The position numbers were made by a program, and so were the translations under genes. This document shows, piece by piece, positions 30,342 to 39,983 of a DNA stretch of 64,000 bases. Position 1 is the first letter of the stretch; each line of letters opens with the position of its first letter. The stretch comes from Burkholderia vietnamiensis LMG 10929 (GTDB lineage: Bacteria; Pseudomonadota; Gammaproteobacteria; Burkholderiales; Burkholderiaceae): the NCBI RefSeq assembly GCF_000959445.1, contig NZ_CP009631.1, positions 1,116,001 through 1,180,000 of the forward strand. Direction: 5' to 3'. The notes under the pieces were generated by a model, which saw only the letters and a program-made list of their open reading frames with translations, had not been told where the DNA came from and searched no databases.

Positions 30342-31052
30342 ATGAAGATCCGCTGGCTGCCCGCGCTGCTGATACTCGCCGTCGTCGCCGCGGCGATCCG
30401 CCTCGGCTTCTGGCAGCGCGACCGCGCGCATCAGAAGGAGGCGCTGCAGGCGGACATCGTGCGCTACGAGCACGCCGCGCCGGTCGACCTGGGCGCGCAG
30501 CCGGTTGCGCTGGCGTCGATCGAGTTTCACCGCGTGCGGGCGAAAGGCCGCTTCATGCCCGAGCAGGTGGTGTTCCTCGACAATCGGCCGTATAACGACC
30601 AGCCGGGTTTTTACGTCGTGATGCCGTTTAAACTCGCGGGCGGCGGCGTCGTGCTGGTGAATCGCGGCTGGCTGCCGCGCAACATCGCCGATCGCACGGC
30701 GATCGAGCCGTTTTCGACGCCCGCGGGCGACATCGAGATCGAAGGCATCGCGCGCGCCGACGCGTCGCGTGCGTTCGAGCTCGGCGAAGGCGGCTCGGCC
30801 GCGCACCAGAAGATCCGCCAGAACCTGGACGTGGCCGCGTATGCGAAGGAAACCGGCTTGCCGCTGCAGCCGTTCGTGATCCAGCAGACGAGCGACGACG
30901 GCGACCGGCTCGTGCGCGACTGGCCGGCCGCGACGACCGGCGTCGAGCGCAATTACGGTTACATGTTTCAGTGGTGGGGCATCGCCGCAGCCGCGCTCGG
31001 TTTCGGCCTGTACGCCGCGCGGCGGGCGGCGAAGAAGTCGGCCGACGCGTGA
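30342..31052 (+). CDS. SURF1 family cytochrome oxidase biogenesis protein
   Basis: 236 residues with one helix at each end (WLPALLILAVVAAAIRLGFWQ; WWGIAAAALGFGLYAARR) and the SURF1 periplasmic core VFLDNRPYNDQPGFYVVMPF and VLVNRGWLPR. Supplies heme A to the oxidase during assembly. The frame stays open upstream, but ATG 30342 begins the first helix correctly. Confidence 0.9.
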   Translation: MKIRWLPALLILAVVAAAIRLGFWQRDRAHQKEALQADIVRYEHAAPVDLGAQPVALASIEFHRVRAKGRFMPEQVVFLDNRPYNDQPGFYVVMPFKLAGGGVVLVNRGWLPRNIADRTAIEPFSTPAGDIEIEGIARADASRAFELGEGGSAAHQKIRQNLDVAAYAKETGLPLQPFVIQQTSDDGDRLVRDWPAATTGVERNYGYMFQWWGIAAAALGFGLYAARRAAKKSADA

Positions 31053-31106
31053 GCGCGGTGCCCGGACGCGGCGACGGCGCCGCGGGTTCGTTTCGAGAGG
31101 TTTGAT

Positions 31107-31739
31107 TTGTCCATGCAATCTTCCCGTCAGGGTCCGGCCGCGACGCCGGTTTCGCCGGCGGCGCGCAAGCGCGGCCGCTGGATGCTCGTGCTGCTCGGGC
31201 TCGTGTGCGCGGCGCCGATCATCGCGTCGTACTTCACCTATTACGTGATCAAGCCGAAGGGCGGCTCGACCAACTACGGCACGCTGATCGAGCCGCAGCG
31301 GCCGATCCCGGCCGACCTGCAGGTCACCGACGAAACCGGCAGGACGGTGCCGCTGGCGTCGCTGCGCGGCGTGTGGCTGTTCGTGATGACCGACCGCAGC
31401 GCATGCGACGATGCCTGCGCGCAGAAGCTCTATTTCATGCGCCAGATCCGCGTCACGCAGGCGGGCGAGCGCCACCGGCTGACGATGGTGTGGCTGCGCA
31501 GCGATGCGGGCGCGATTCCGCCGAAGGTGCTCGAGGCCTACCCGGACACGCGGCGGCTGGTCGCCGATCCGGCCGCGGTCGCCGCATGGCTGCCGGCCGA
31601 CGCGGGCACGACGGACAGCGACCACCTCTACCTGGTCGATCCGAACGGCAACCTGATGATGCGTTTCCCGAAGAACCCGAACCCCAGCAAGATCAAGACG
31701 GACGTCACGAAGTTGCTGAAGTGGTCGAGCATCGGTTAA
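31107..31739 (+). CDS. SCO-like membrane-anchored thioredoxin-fold protein in the oxidase locus
   Basis: 210 residues: a basic N terminus, one helix (WMLVLLGLVCAAPIIASYFTYYVI), then a thioredoxin-like domain whose usual copper-binding CxxxC is changed to SACDDAC (RSACDDACAQKLYFMRQIR). It lies between SURF1 and ctaA, a standard place for a small oxidase-assembly protein. TTG 31107 is favoured because GAGAGG ends six bases before it; ATG 31113 is the alternative. Confidence 0.82.
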   Translation: MSMQSSRQGPAATPVSPAARKRGRWMLVLLGLVCAAPIIASYFTYYVIKPKGGSTNYGTLIEPQRPIPADLQVTDETGRTVPLASLRGVWLFVMTDRSACDDACAQKLYFMRQIRVTQAGERHRLTMVWLRSDAGAIPPKVLEAYPDTRRLVADPAAVAAWLPADAGTTDSDHLYLVDPNGNLMMRFPKNPNPSKIKTDVTKLLKWSSIG

Positions 31740-31764
31740 GGCGACACAACGAGGCACACATTCG

Positions 31765-32877
31765 ATGTCGTATCTACTGCAACTCGGCCTGATCGGCCTG
31801 TGCATCGCGCTGCTGCCGCTGTCGTACGTGTGGGTGAAGGCCGACGACGACAAGTTCCGCAAGCTGGTGTGGGTCACCACCTTCATGACGCTGGACCTCG
31901 TGATGTTCGGCGGCTTCACGCGTCTCACCGATTCGGGCCTCGGCTGCCCCGACTGGCCGGGCTGCTACGGCACGTCGTCGCCGTTCATCGCGCACGCGGC
32001 GATCACGGCCGCCCACCAGGCGATGCCGAGCGGCCCCGTCAGCATGTCGAAGGCGTGGATCGAGATGATCCACCGCTATTTCGCGATGGCGATCGGCGTG
32101 CTGATCATCGCGCAGGTGGTGATCGCGTGGTCGGCGCGGCTGCGCCGCCGCCCGCTGTCGGTGTCGCCGTGGTGGCCGACGAGCCTGCTGCTGCTGATCG
32201 TCGTGCAGGGCGCGTTCGGCGCGTGGACCGTCACGATGAAGCTGCAGCCGGTGATCGTCACGACCCATCTGCTGCTCGGCCTCGCGCTGCTCGGCACGCT
32301 CGGCTGGCTCGCGGCGCGGCAGACGCCGCTGCCCGCGCATGATCCGGAGGCCGGCCGCTACCGCGCCGCCGCACTCGCCGCGCTGGTGTTGCTGGTCGTG
32401 CAGATCGCGCTCGGCGGCTGGGTGAGCACGAACTACGCGGTGCTCGCGTGCACCGACTTCCCGACCTGCAACGGCCAGTGGATTCCGCCGATGAATTTCG
32501 GCCAGGGCTTCCATCTGTGGCGCGCGCTCGGGATGACGAAGGACGGCGACGCGATCACGCAGGACGCGCTGGTCGCGATCCACTGGACGCACCGCACGTT
32601 CGCGTTCGTCGTCGTCGCGTATCTGGTCGCGTTCGCGCTGAAGATGCGCCGCTTCGAGTCGCTGCGGCGGCCGGCGAACGGCGTGCTGCTGGTCGTGCTG
32701 CTGCAGTTTCTGACGGGCCTGACCAACATCGTGCTGCAGTGGCCGCTGCCGGTCGCCGTCGCGCACAACGGCGGCGCCGCGATCCTGCTGCTGCTCGTCG
32801 TCATGTTAAACTTTCGCATCCTTTCAAGCCGCCCCGGCCGTGTCGTGCAGCCCGCGCGCGACGCCGCCCCGGCGTGA
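31765..32877 (+). CDS. ctaA: Heme A synthase (COX15/CtaA)
   Basis: 370 residues, eight helices in two four-helix halves. [21 protein letters not shown] and the paired His regions ([24 protein letters not shown]) are COX15 signatures. Oxidises the C8 methyl of heme O to make heme A for CtaD. ctaB follows after 8 bases, making the heme A pathway one unit. Confidence 0.95.
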   Translation: MSYLLQLGLIGLCIALLPLSYVWVKADDDKFRKLVWVTTFMTLDLVMFGGFTRLTDSGLGCPDWPGCYGTSSPFIAHAAITAAHQAMPSGPVSMSKAWIEMIHRYFAMAIGVLIIAQVVIAWSARLRRRPLSVSPWWPTSLLLLIVVQGAFGAWTVTMKLQPVIVTTHLLLGLALLGTLGWLAARQTPLPAHDPEAGRYRAAALAALVLLVVQIALGGWVSTNYAVLACTDFPTCNGQWIPPMNFGQGFHLWRALGMTKDGDAITQDALVAIHWTHRTFAFVVVAYLVAFALKMRRFESLRRPANGVLLVVLLQFLTGLTNIVLQWPLPVAVAHNGGAAILLLLVVMLNFRILSSRPGRVVQPARDAAPA

Positions 32878-32885
32878 CCGCCCCC

Positions 32886-33788
32886 ATGCAAAGCATCCTC
32901 TCCCAATCGCCCGGTAGCCGGTTTTCGCAGTACATGGCGCTGACGAAGCCGCGTGTCACGCAGCTCGCGGTGTTCTGCGCGGTGATCGGCATGTTCCTCG
33001 CGACGCCGGGCATGGTGCCGTGGCGCGTGCTGATCGGCGGTACGGTCGGCATCTGGCTGCTGGCCGGCGCCGCGTTCGCGATCAATTGTCTGGTCGAGCA
33101 GAAGATCGACGCGATGATGCGCCGTACCGCGTGGCGGCCGTCCGCGCGCGGCGAGATCACGACGCCGCAGATCCTGCTGTTCTCGGCCGTGCTCGGCAGC
33201 ATCGGCGCATGGACGCTCTACACGTTCACGAACCCGCTGACGATGTGGCTGACGATCGCGACGTTCGTCGGCTACGCGGTGATCTACACGCTGCTGCTCA
33301 AGCCGATGACGCCGCAGAACATCGTGATCGGCGGCGCGTCGGGCGCGATGCCGCCGGCGCTCGGCTGGGCCGCGGTCACCGGCGCGGTGCCGGGCGACGC
33401 GTGGATTCTCGTGCTGATCATCTTCGTGTGGACGCCGCCGCATTTCTGGGTGCTCGCGCTCTATCGCCGCAAGGATTACGAAAACGCGGGGCTGCCGATG
33501 CTGCCGGTCACGCACGGCGAGCAATACACGCGGCTGCACATCCTGCTGTACACGGTGATCCTGTTCGCCGTCACGCTGATGCCGTTCATTTCCGGCATGA
33601 GCGGCGCCGTCTACCTGACGAGCGCGGTGCTGCTCGGCGCGGTGTTCCTCGCGTATGCGTGGAAGATCTACCGCGACTATTCGGATGCGCTCGCCCGCAA
33701 GGCGTTCCGCTACTCGATCGTCTACCTGTCGCTGCTGTTCGCCGCGCTGCTCGTCGATCACTATGCGCGCCCGTTGCTCGGCGTGTAA
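32886..33788 (+). CDS. ctaB: Protoheme IX farnesyltransferase (heme O synthase)
   Basis: 300 residues of the UbiA-type prenyltransferase fold with about nine helices. First Asp-rich region [20 protein letters not shown]; second [16 protein letters not shown]. Adds farnesyl to heme B, giving heme O for CtaA. ATG 32886. Confidence 0.95.
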   Translation: MQSILSQSPGSRFSQYMALTKPRVTQLAVFCAVIGMFLATPGMVPWRVLIGGTVGIWLLAGAAFAINCLVEQKIDAMMRRTAWRPSARGEITTPQILLFSAVLGSIGAWTLYTFTNPLTMWLTIATFVGYAVIYTLLLKPMTPQNIVIGGASGAMPPALGWAAVTGAVPGDAWILVLIIFVWTPPHFWVLALYRRKDYENAGLPMLPVTHGEQYTRLHILLYTVILFAVTLMPFISGMSGAVYLTSAVLLGAVFLAYAWKIYRDYSDALARKAFRYSIVYLSLLFAALLVDHYARPLLGV

Positions 33789-33806
33789 CTGCACGGTTTG
33801 AACGCA

Positions 33807-34424
33807 ATGCTCCATTCACGGTTCGGGCGCCGCGCGCGCCAAGGCTGGCTGCTCGCGTGCGCGTTCGCCGCCGCGACGCTGCTCGCCGGTTGCGACAACG
33901 CGCCGAAATTCCAGAATCTCGACATCACCGGCAATACGCAGTTCGGCACCGACTTCTCGCTGCCCGACACCGCCGGCAAGGTGCGCACGCTCGCCGACTT
34001 CAAGGGCCGCGCGGTCGTGATGTTCTTCGGCTATACGCACTGTCCGGACGTGTGCCCGACCACGATGGCCGAGCTGTCCGAGGCGCTGAAGCAGCTGGGC
34101 CCCGATGCGGCGAAGCGGGTGCAGGTGCTGTTCGTCACCGTCGATCCGGAGCGCGACACGCCGGCGCTGCTCGGCCAGTACGTGCCCGCGTTCGATCCGT
34201 CGTTCATCGGGCTGCGGCCGGCCGACGAAGCGCAGCTCAAGAAGGTCACGAAGGACTTCCGCGTGTACTACGCGAAGGTGCCCGGCAAGACGCCCGGCAG
34301 CTACACGATGGATCACACCGCCGCGAGCTACGTGTTCGATCGCGACGGCAAGCTGCGCCTGTTCGTGCGCGACGGCCAGGGCCCCGGCCCGTGGGTCCAC
34401 GACCTGAAACTGCTGGTCGACTGA
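33807..34424 (+). CDS. SCO1/SenC family copper chaperone lipoprotein
   Basis: 205 residues. Lipobox L-A-G-C with Cys29 predicted lipidated, then the thioredoxin-like SCO fold with copper/redox motif CPDVCPTT in FFGYTHCPDVC and the conserved His in YTMDHTAASYVF. Helps load CuA of subunit II. A TTG at 33798 in frame is a possible earlier start. Last gene of the oxidase locus. Confidence 0.92.
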   Translation: MLHSRFGRRARQGWLLACAFAAATLLAGCDNAPKFQNLDITGNTQFGTDFSLPDTAGKVRTLADFKGRAVVMFFGYTHCPDVCPTTMAELSEALKQLGPDAAKRVQVLFVTVDPERDTPALLGQYVPAFDPSFIGLRPADEAQLKKVTKDFRVYYAKVPGKTPGSYTMDHTAASYVFDRDGKLRLFVRDGQGPGPWVHDLKLLVD

Positions 34425-34477
34425 GCGGCGCCAAGCCGCCTCGGCGCCTCAGCGCGCGGGCCGCTGCCCGGCGCGAC

Positions 34478-34500
34478 GCGTGACGGCGCCGCCGTCACGC
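34478..34500 (+). terminator. Hairpin at the end of the oxidase locus
   Basis: GCGTGACGGC (34478-34487) pairs exactly with GCCGTCACGC (34491-34500) over a three-base loop; the following bases are pyrimidine-rich (CTGCTTCCCTCTTTCC). Lies in the convergent gap between the SCO gene and the YciI gene. Confidence 0.5.
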
Positions 34501-34585
34501 CTGCTTCCCTCTTTCCTGTCCGATCGCGATGCACGATGCGCGTGCGCACGTCGTGCGCGCGTGCGTTCATGCGCCGCCGCGTCGG

Positions 34586-34876
34586 TCACGGCAGCGCCGG
34601 CACGTTGAAACCCTGCGCGGCGCGCGTGATCCGGAATTCGGTGACGCGATAGGTCGCGAGCCCTTCGGTCACGAACGGATCGGTGGCGAGAATCGCGTCG
34701 AGTTCGTCGCGGTCGATGCGCGCGGCGAGAATCACGCCGCCTTCGCGCGGCACCTTCGGCCCCGCCGCGATGAAGATGCCGCGCTCGAACAGCGGCTGCA
34801 GATACGCGCGATGGCGTTCGAGTGCATCGTCGATGCGCTCGAGCGACGCATGGTACTGGATGTCGATGACGTACAT
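34586..34876 (-). CDS. YciI-like protein
   Basis: 96 residues, the whole length of a YciI domain. MYVIDIQYHASLERIDDALERHRAYLQPLFERG contains the conserved His; GGVILAARIDRDEL and DPFVTEGLATYRVTEF complete the ferredoxin-like fold. Biochemical role not established for this branch. Start ATG 34876. Confidence 0.85.
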   Translation of the reverse strand: MYVIDIQYHASLERIDDALERHRAYLQPLFERGIFIAAGPKVPREGGVILAARIDRDELDAILATDPFVTEGLATYRVTEFRITRAAQGFNVPALP

Positions 34877-34975
34877 GGATGATCCCGGAATGGCGCCGGC
34901 GCGCTGCGCGCCGGCCAGCCGGTCTTTGTAGCACAGGCGCGCACCGGTGTCGTGCCGTGCGCCGGCCGGTTGTAT

Positions 34976-35002
34976 TCAAGTCGTAAGCGTCGCTGCCGTA
35001 AA
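34976..35002 (+). promoter_or_regulatory. Sigma-28 (FliA) promoter of the chemoreceptor gene
   Basis: TCAAGTCG (34976-34983), 11-base spacer, GCCGTAAA (34995-35002), against consensus TAAAGTTT-N11-GCCGATAA. The start codon is 75 bases downstream. Motility-regulon control is inferred. Confidence 0.7.
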
Positions 35003-35076
35003 TACGTACGCAACCGTTTGCGCGCGGCTGGCCGTCGGCGCGCAGCGGGGCATGACTTCGACAACAAGGCACGTAG

Positions 35077-36645
35077 ATGAGCAGAATGAGTTTGAACCGC
35101 AAGCTGTGGCTCGCGCTTGCGCTGGTATGGATCGGTCTGCTGGGCGTAGGCGCATGGAGCGCATATGAGACGCGCGCGACGATGCTCGCCGAACGCAAGC
35201 AAGGCATCGCGAATCTCGTCGATTCGGCGGCCGGCATCGTGGCCGCGTATCACGCGCTCGCGCAGAGCGGCACGCTGCCCGAGGCCGACGCGAAGCGCGA
35301 CGCGCTCGCGAGCCTCGCCGCGATGCGCTACGGCGAGTCGGGCTACGTGTTCGTGATGGATTCGAAGCCGGTCGTGCTGATGCACCCGACGTTGCCGAAA
35401 CTGGTCGGCACGCAGGTCGGCGATTATCTCGATCCGGACGGCAAGCCGCTGTTCGTCACGATCCTGAACGCCGCGAAGGCGACCGGCAGCGGCTTCGCCG
35501 AGTATCGCGGGCGACTGCCGCACAGCGAGACCGCGGTGCCGAAGATCAGCTACGTGACGCGCTTCGCGCCGTGGGACTGGAACATCTCGAGCGGCGTGTT
35601 CCTGAAGGACATCGATACCGTCTACTACCGCACGCTGTTCGGCCACCTCGCGGTCGTGCTGGTGATCGGCTTCGTGATCAGCGCGGCGATGCTCGTGATC
35701 ATCCGCAACGTGCGCGGCAGCCTGGGCGGCGAGCCGGACGAAGCGGCCGCGCTGGCGGCCCGCATCGCGCAGGGCGACCTCACGCAGCCGGTGCCGGTGC
35801 GCGCGGACGACCGCACCAGCATGATGGCCGCGATGCGCGACATGCAGGCGCGCCTGCAGGCGACGATCGGCGGGATTCGTCAGTCGGCGGAGTCGATCGC
35901 GTCGGCGAGCCGCGAGATCGCGTCGGGCAACAACGACCTGTCGCAGCGCACCGAGGAGCAGGCCGCGTCGCTCGAGGAAACGGCCGCGAGCATGGAGCAG
36001 TTGACCGCGACGGTGAAGCAGAACGCCGACAACGCGCGGCAGGCGAGCGGGCTCGCGAACAACGCGTCGGAGATCGCGCGCACCGGCCACGACGTCGTGA
36101 GCCGCGTGATCGGCACGATGGGCCAGATCGACGACAGCTCGCGCAAGATCGCCGACATCATCGGCGTGATCGAGGGCATTGCGTTCCAGACCAACATCCT
36201 CGCGCTGAACGCGGCGGTCGAGGCGGCCCGCGCGGGCGAGCAGGGACGCGGCTTCGCGGTGGTCGCGGGCGAGGTGCGCTCGCTCGCGCAGCGCAGCGCG
36301 ACGGCCGCGAAGGAGATCCGCGCGCTGATCGTCGATTCGGTCGAGCGCGTGCGCAACGGCTCGGCGCTGGTCGGCCAGGCCGGCACGACGATGGGGGAGA
36401 TCCTGCAGGCCGTCGCGCGTGTGACCGACATCATGGGCGAGATCGCGGCCGCGTCGGAGGAGCAGGCAAGCGGCATCACGCAGGTCGGGCGCGCCGTCAC
36501 GCAGATGGACCAGGTGACGCAGCAGAACGCGGCGCTCGTCGAGGAGGCCGCGGCCGCCGCCGCGTCGCTGCAGGAGCAGGCCGGGCGGCTGCGCGAGGCG
36601 ATCGGCGCGTTCCGCGTCGCCGAGGCGGCCGGCGGCGCGCGCTGA
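35077..36645 (+). CDS. Methyl-accepting chemotaxis protein with Cache sensor
   Basis: 522 residues. First helix 11-31 ([19 protein letters not shown]), periplasmic single Cache domain about 35-185 ([36 protein letters not shown]), second helix 188-210, HAMP, then the signalling coiled coil with hairpin tip ...[38 protein letters not shown] (split here by the standard heptads). No CheR-tethering pentapeptide at the C terminus. Start ATG 35077. Ligand unknown; Cache domains of this kind often bind small carboxylates. Confidence 0.92.
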   Translation: MSRMSLNRKLWLALALVWIGLLGVGAWSAYETRATMLAERKQGIANLVDSAAGIVAAYHALAQSGTLPEADAKRDALASLAAMRYGESGYVFVMDSKPVVLMHPTLPKLVGTQVGDYLDPDGKPLFVTILNAAKATGSGFAEYRGRLPHSETAVPKISYVTRFAPWDWNISSGVFLKDIDTVYYRTLFGHLAVVLVIGFVISAAMLVIIRNVRGSLGGEPDEAAALAARIAQGDLTQPVPVRADDRTSMMAAMRDMQARLQATIGGIRQSAESIASASREIASGNNDLSQRTEEQAASLEETAASMEQLTATVKQNADNARQASGLANNASEIARTGHDVVSRVIGTMGQIDDSSRKIADIIGVIEGIAFQTNILALNAAVEAARAGEQGRGFAVVAGEVRSLAQRSATAAKEIRALIVDSVERVRNGSALVGQAGTTMGEILQAVARVTDIMGEIAAASEEQASGITQVGRAVTQMDQVTQQNAALVEEAAAAAASLQEQAGRLREAIGAFRVAEAAGGAR

Positions 36646-36829
36646 CTCATCCGGCCGGCGGCCGGTGGCCGTGGCGGCGGTCGTTCGTCGGCCCCGTTGC
36701 GGTGCATACATATATGAGCGGGATGTATTTCACTTCCGCGCGATCCTGTGACACCATTTGCCCCTTCCTGCGAGTCCGGGGATACCCGTATCGCGCCCCT
36801 ATTTCAGTTAGCAACGAAGTGAGAAACAG

Positions 36830-37645
36830 ATGAAGCGTCGCAGTCTCCTGAAGGTATTTTCCGTGGTGGCCACCGGTGCCGCGCTGACGCTGTCGGCGGG
36901 CGCCCACGCCGAAGACAAGGTGATCAAGGTCGGCACGGTCGCCGGCCCGGATGCGCAGGTGTGGCAGGTCGTGCAGAAGGTCGCGAAGGAGAAGCAAGGC
37001 CTGAACGTGAAGGTCATCGAGTTCAACGACTACGTGCAGCCGAACGCGGCGCTCGACGCGGGCGACCTCGACGCGAACAGCTTCCAGCACCAGCCCTACC
37101 TCGACAGCCAGGTGAAGCAGCGCGGCTACAAGATCGTCAGCGCGGGCCTGACCTACATCTCGCCGATCGGCGTGTATTCGAAGAAGTTCAAGGCGCTGAA
37201 GGATCTGCCGCAAGGCGCGAAGCTCGCGGTGCCGAACGATCCGTCGAACGAGAACCGCGCGCTGCTGCTGCTGCAGACGCAAGGCGTGATCAAGCTGAAG
37301 GCCGGCGCCGGCACGGGCGGCAACAACGCGACGGTGCTCGACATCGCCGAGAACCCGAAGAAGCTGAAGATCTCCGAGCTCGACGCCGCGCAACTGCCGC
37401 GCGTGCTGTCGGACGTCGACGCGGCCGTGATCAACACCAACTACGCGCTCGCCGCGAACCTGCAGCCGACCAAGGACGCGATCGCGCTCGAATCGCTGAC
37501 GAGCCCGTATGCGAACCTGATCGCCGTGCGCGCGAAGGACAAGGACCAGCCGTGGGTGAAGAAGCTGGTCAGCGCGTACCAGTCGCCGGAAGTGCGCGAA
37601 TTCATCAAGAAGCAGTTCAAGGGCTCGATGGTCGCGTCGTTCTGA
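36830..37645 (+). CDS. metQ: MetQ/NlpA-family methionine-binding periplasmic protein
   Basis: 271 residues. Sec signal peptide ending AHA near residue 27 and no lipobox Cys, so soluble periplasmic rather than a lipoprotein. DLDANSFQHQPYLDSQVK and GIVSAGLTYISPIGVYSKK-like segments mark the family that binds D/L-methionine. The ATPase (MetN) and permease (MetI) are not adjacent in this window, so it is an orphan binding protein here. ATG 36830. A strong terminator follows. Confidence 0.9.
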   Translation: MKRRSLLKVFSVVATGAALTLSAGAHAEDKVIKVGTVAGPDAQVWQVVQKVAKEKQGLNVKVIEFNDYVQPNAALDAGDLDANSFQHQPYLDSQVKQRGYKIVSAGLTYISPIGVYSKKFKALKDLPQGAKLAVPNDPSNENRALLLLQTQGVIKLKAGAGTGGNNATVLDIAENPKKLKISELDAAQLPRVLSDVDAAVINTNYALAANLQPTKDAIALESLTSPYANLIAVRAKDKDQPWVKKLVSAYQSPEVREFIKKQFKGSMVASF

Positions 37646-37675
37646 ACGCCGCACACCGGTCCGATTGCCGACCCG

Positions 37676-37703
37676 AAGGGCCTGCCGCGCGCAGGCCCTT
37701 TTT
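37676..37703 (+). terminator. Rho-independent terminator of metQ
   Basis: AAGGGCCTGC (37676-37685) pairs with GCAGGCCCTT (37691-37700), followed by T to 37703. Confidence 0.9.
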
Positions 37704-37819
37704 CATTGGGGCGGGTGCTGGCCCGTGGCCGCTGGCGGCGCGTGCGGCATGCGCTGCGTTCATCTGACGAAAGGCCGGTTTCGTGCCGAGACTGTGCGAC
37801 GCGGGCGCATTGCCATATA

Positions 37820-37835
37820 CTGTATATCCATACAG
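37820..37835. promoter_or_regulatory. LexA (SOS) box of the imuA-imuB-dnaE2 cassette
   Basis: CTGTATATCCATACAG fits CTGT-N8-ACAG exactly with an A/T-rich middle. It overlaps a TATACT -10-like box at 37816-37821 and sits 14 bases before the imuA ATG. Confidence 0.92.
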
Positions 37836-37849
37836 TTGTGGGTGGCGTC

Positions 37850-38557
37850 ATGCTCGCATCCTCCATTTCTCCCGAATCCCTTCATCCGTCGCTGTGGCGC
37901 GGCTCGCAGCTCGCGCGCGGCGGCCCGCGCACGATCGACACGGGCTTCGCGTCGCTGTCCGCCGAGCTGCCGGGCGGCGGCTGGCCGGTCGGCGCACTCG
38001 TCGAGCTGCTGGCCGCGCAGCCGGGCTGCGGCGAGATGCGCCTGCTCGCGCCCGCGCTCGCGCAGTCGGTCAGCGCGCGGCGTCCGCTCGCGCTGGTCGC
38101 GCCGCCCCATGCGCCGCATGCGAGCGCGCTGGCCGCCCTCGGCGTGCCGTCCGATGCGCTGCTGTGGCTGCGCGCGGGCAGCCGTACCGACGCGTTGTGG
38201 GCCGCCGAGCAGGCGCTCAAGACGGGCTGCTGCGGAGCGCTGCTGCTGTGGCAGGACGCGCGGCCCGATGCACTGCGGCGCCTGCATCTGGCGGCCGCGC
38301 GCACCGGCGACACGCTGTTCGTGATGCTGCGCGCGCTGTCGGCCGTGCGGCAGCCGTCGCCGGCCGTGCTGCGCGTCGCGCTGCATCCGGTGCCGGGCGG
38401 CGTGTCGCTCGACATCGTCAAGCGTCGCGGGCCCGCGCGCAGCGAACCGCTCGCGCTCGAATTGCCGTCGCCCATCGTGGAGAGCCGCTATGCGCGTCTT
38501 GCTCGGCATCCATCTGCCGCGCCTGCCGCTCGACGTGTGCGCCCCGCCGCCGTCTGA
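37850..38557 (+). CDS. imuA: ImuA, SOS mutasome RecA-like protein
   Basis: 235 residues. The RecA/SulA-like core begins IDTGFASLSAELPGGGWPVGALVEL, with P-loop-like region degenerate, and follows the pattern of proteobacterial ImuA. Recruits or regulates the mutagenic translesion complex with ImuB and DnaE2. Start ATG 37850 just after the LexA box. It overlaps imuB by 68 bases in another frame, implying coupled translation. Confidence 0.85.
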   Translation: MLASSISPESLHPSLWRGSQLARGGPRTIDTGFASLSAELPGGGWPVGALVELLAAQPGCGEMRLLAPALAQSVSARRPLALVAPPHAPHASALAALGVPSDALLWLRAGSRTDALWAAEQALKTGCCGALLLWQDARPDALRRLHLAAARTGDTLFVMLRALSAVRQPSPAVLRVALHPVPGGVSLDIVKRRGPARSEPLALELPSPIVESRYARLARHPSAAPAARRVRPAAV

Positions 38558-39977
38558 CGCAGAAGCCGGCGCGGCCGGCTGCGCGGTGCTCGAGCAGGGC
38601 GTCGTGCTGATTGCCGACGCGCCCGCGCGCCGGCACGGCGTGCGCGCGGGCATGAAGCGCGGCGGCGTGCTGACGCTCGCGCCCGGCACGCGGCTCGTCG
38701 AGCGCGATCCGGCGCGCGAGGCCGACGCGCTGCGCGCCGTCGCGCTCGCGTTGCTGCGCTTCTCGCCGTGCGTCGCGCTCGACGACGAAGCGACGCTGAT
38801 CGTCGACGTCGGCCCGAGCCTGCGGCTGTTCGGCGGCTTGCCGTCGCTGTGCCGCCAGGTGCGCGCGACGCTCGCGGCGCTCGGCTATGCGGCGCACCTG
38901 TCGGCCGCGCCGACCGGGCGCGGCGCGTGGCTGCTCGCGCGCACGTCGGCGCGTGCGCGGGTGCGGCGCCGCGTGGCGCGACCGGCTTCGCTCGGCCGCA
39001 CGCTCGATCGGTTGCCGTGCGTGCTGCTGCCGGATGCGCGTCCGTATGCGGGCTGGCTCGACGGGCTCGGCTGCCGCACGCTCGCCGATCTGCGCGCGCT
39101 GCCGCGCGCCGGGCTGCAGCGCCGCTGCGGGCCCGCGCTGCTCGCGGCGCTCGATCGCGCGTACGGCGATGCGCTCGAGCCGCTCGCATGGATGACGGTG
39201 CCGCCCGTCTTCGACGTGCGGCTCGAGCTGCCGGAGCGCGTCGAATACGCGCAAGCCGTGCTGTTCGCCGCGCAGCGGCTCGTGGTACAGCTCTGCGGCT
39301 GGCTGGCCGCGCGCCAGCTGTCGCTCGCCGCGATGACGTTCGATCTCGAGCACGAGCGCGGCCGCCAGGCCGTGCCGCCGACCGCGCTGGAGCTCGCGTT
39401 CGCCGCGCCCGTGCGCGACGAAGCGCACTTCATGCGGCTGCTCGGCGAGCGGCTCGCGCGCGTCGAGCTGCCGGCCGCGGTGATCGCGGTGCGGCTGAAG
39501 GCCACGCGCGTCGAATCGGTCGCGCCGCCGGCCGACGATCTGTTTCCGGAGCCGGGCGGCACGCGCGAGACGCGCGCGCGGCTGTTCGAGCTGCTGTCGG
39601 CGCGGCTCGGCGCGGACAACGTGCTGCGCGCGGCGCGCGTCGCCGATCACCGTCCGGAGGCCGCCAACCGCTGGCTGCCGCTCGACGCGCAGGCGGGCAA
39701 GGCCGCGGCCGGGCCGCCCGACGCGCCGCCGCGTCCCGCATGGCTGCTGGCCGAGCCGTTGCCGCTGCTGATGCGCGGCGAGCGGCCGGTATTCCATACG
39801 CCGCTCAGGATGATGTCGTCGGCCGAGCGGATCGAAGGCGGCTGGTTCGACGGGCAGCACGTGGCGCGCGACTACCACGTCGCGCACGACGAAGCGGGCG
39901 CGTGCTACTGGGTGTTCCTCGAGCGTTCCGAAAGCGCGGCCGAGCCGCGCTGGTTCCTGCACGGCCTGTTCGGGTGA
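38490..39977 (+). CDS. imuB: ImuB, Y-family DNA polymerase-like protein
   Basis: 495 residues. Y-family fold starting LLGIHLPRLPLD; the catalytic acidic residues of active Y-family polymerases are not present at the first position (GIHLPRL in place of a D-containing motif), as is typical of ImuB. A DLFPEPGG segment near residue 350 resembles a beta-clamp-binding site. Acts as adaptor linking the sliding clamp with DnaE2 in SOS mutagenesis. Overlaps imuA and is followed by dnaE2 after 6 bases. Confidence 0.9.
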   Translation: MRVLLGIHLPRLPLDVCAPPPSDAEAGAAGCAVLEQGVVLIADAPARRHGVRAGMKRGGVLTLAPGTRLVERDPAREADALRAVALALLRFSPCVALDDEATLIVDVGPSLRLFGGLPSLCRQVRATLAALGYAAHLSAAPTGRGAWLLARTSARARVRRRVARPASLGRTLDRLPCVLLPDARPYAGWLDGLGCRTLADLRALPRAGLQRRCGPALLAALDRAYGDALEPLAWMTVPPVFDVRLELPERVEYAQAVLFAAQRLVVQLCGWLAARQLSLAAMTFDLEHERGRQAVPPTALELAFAAPVRDEAHFMRLLGERLARVELPAAVIAVRLKATRVESVAPPADDLFPEPGGTRETRARLFELLSARLGADNVLRAARVADHRPEAANRWLPLDAQAGKAAAGPPDAPPRPAWLLAEPLPLLMRGERPVFHTPLRMMSSAERIEGGWFDGQHVARDYHVAHDEAGACYWVFLERSESAAEPRWFLHGLFG

Positions 39978-39983
39978 GCGACG

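Noticed and set aside
36646..36829. SAM riboswitch upstream of metQ
   Set aside because: Only a small GATAC-GTATC hairpin is visible; no match to SAM-I, SAM-II or other aptamer cores I can recognise.
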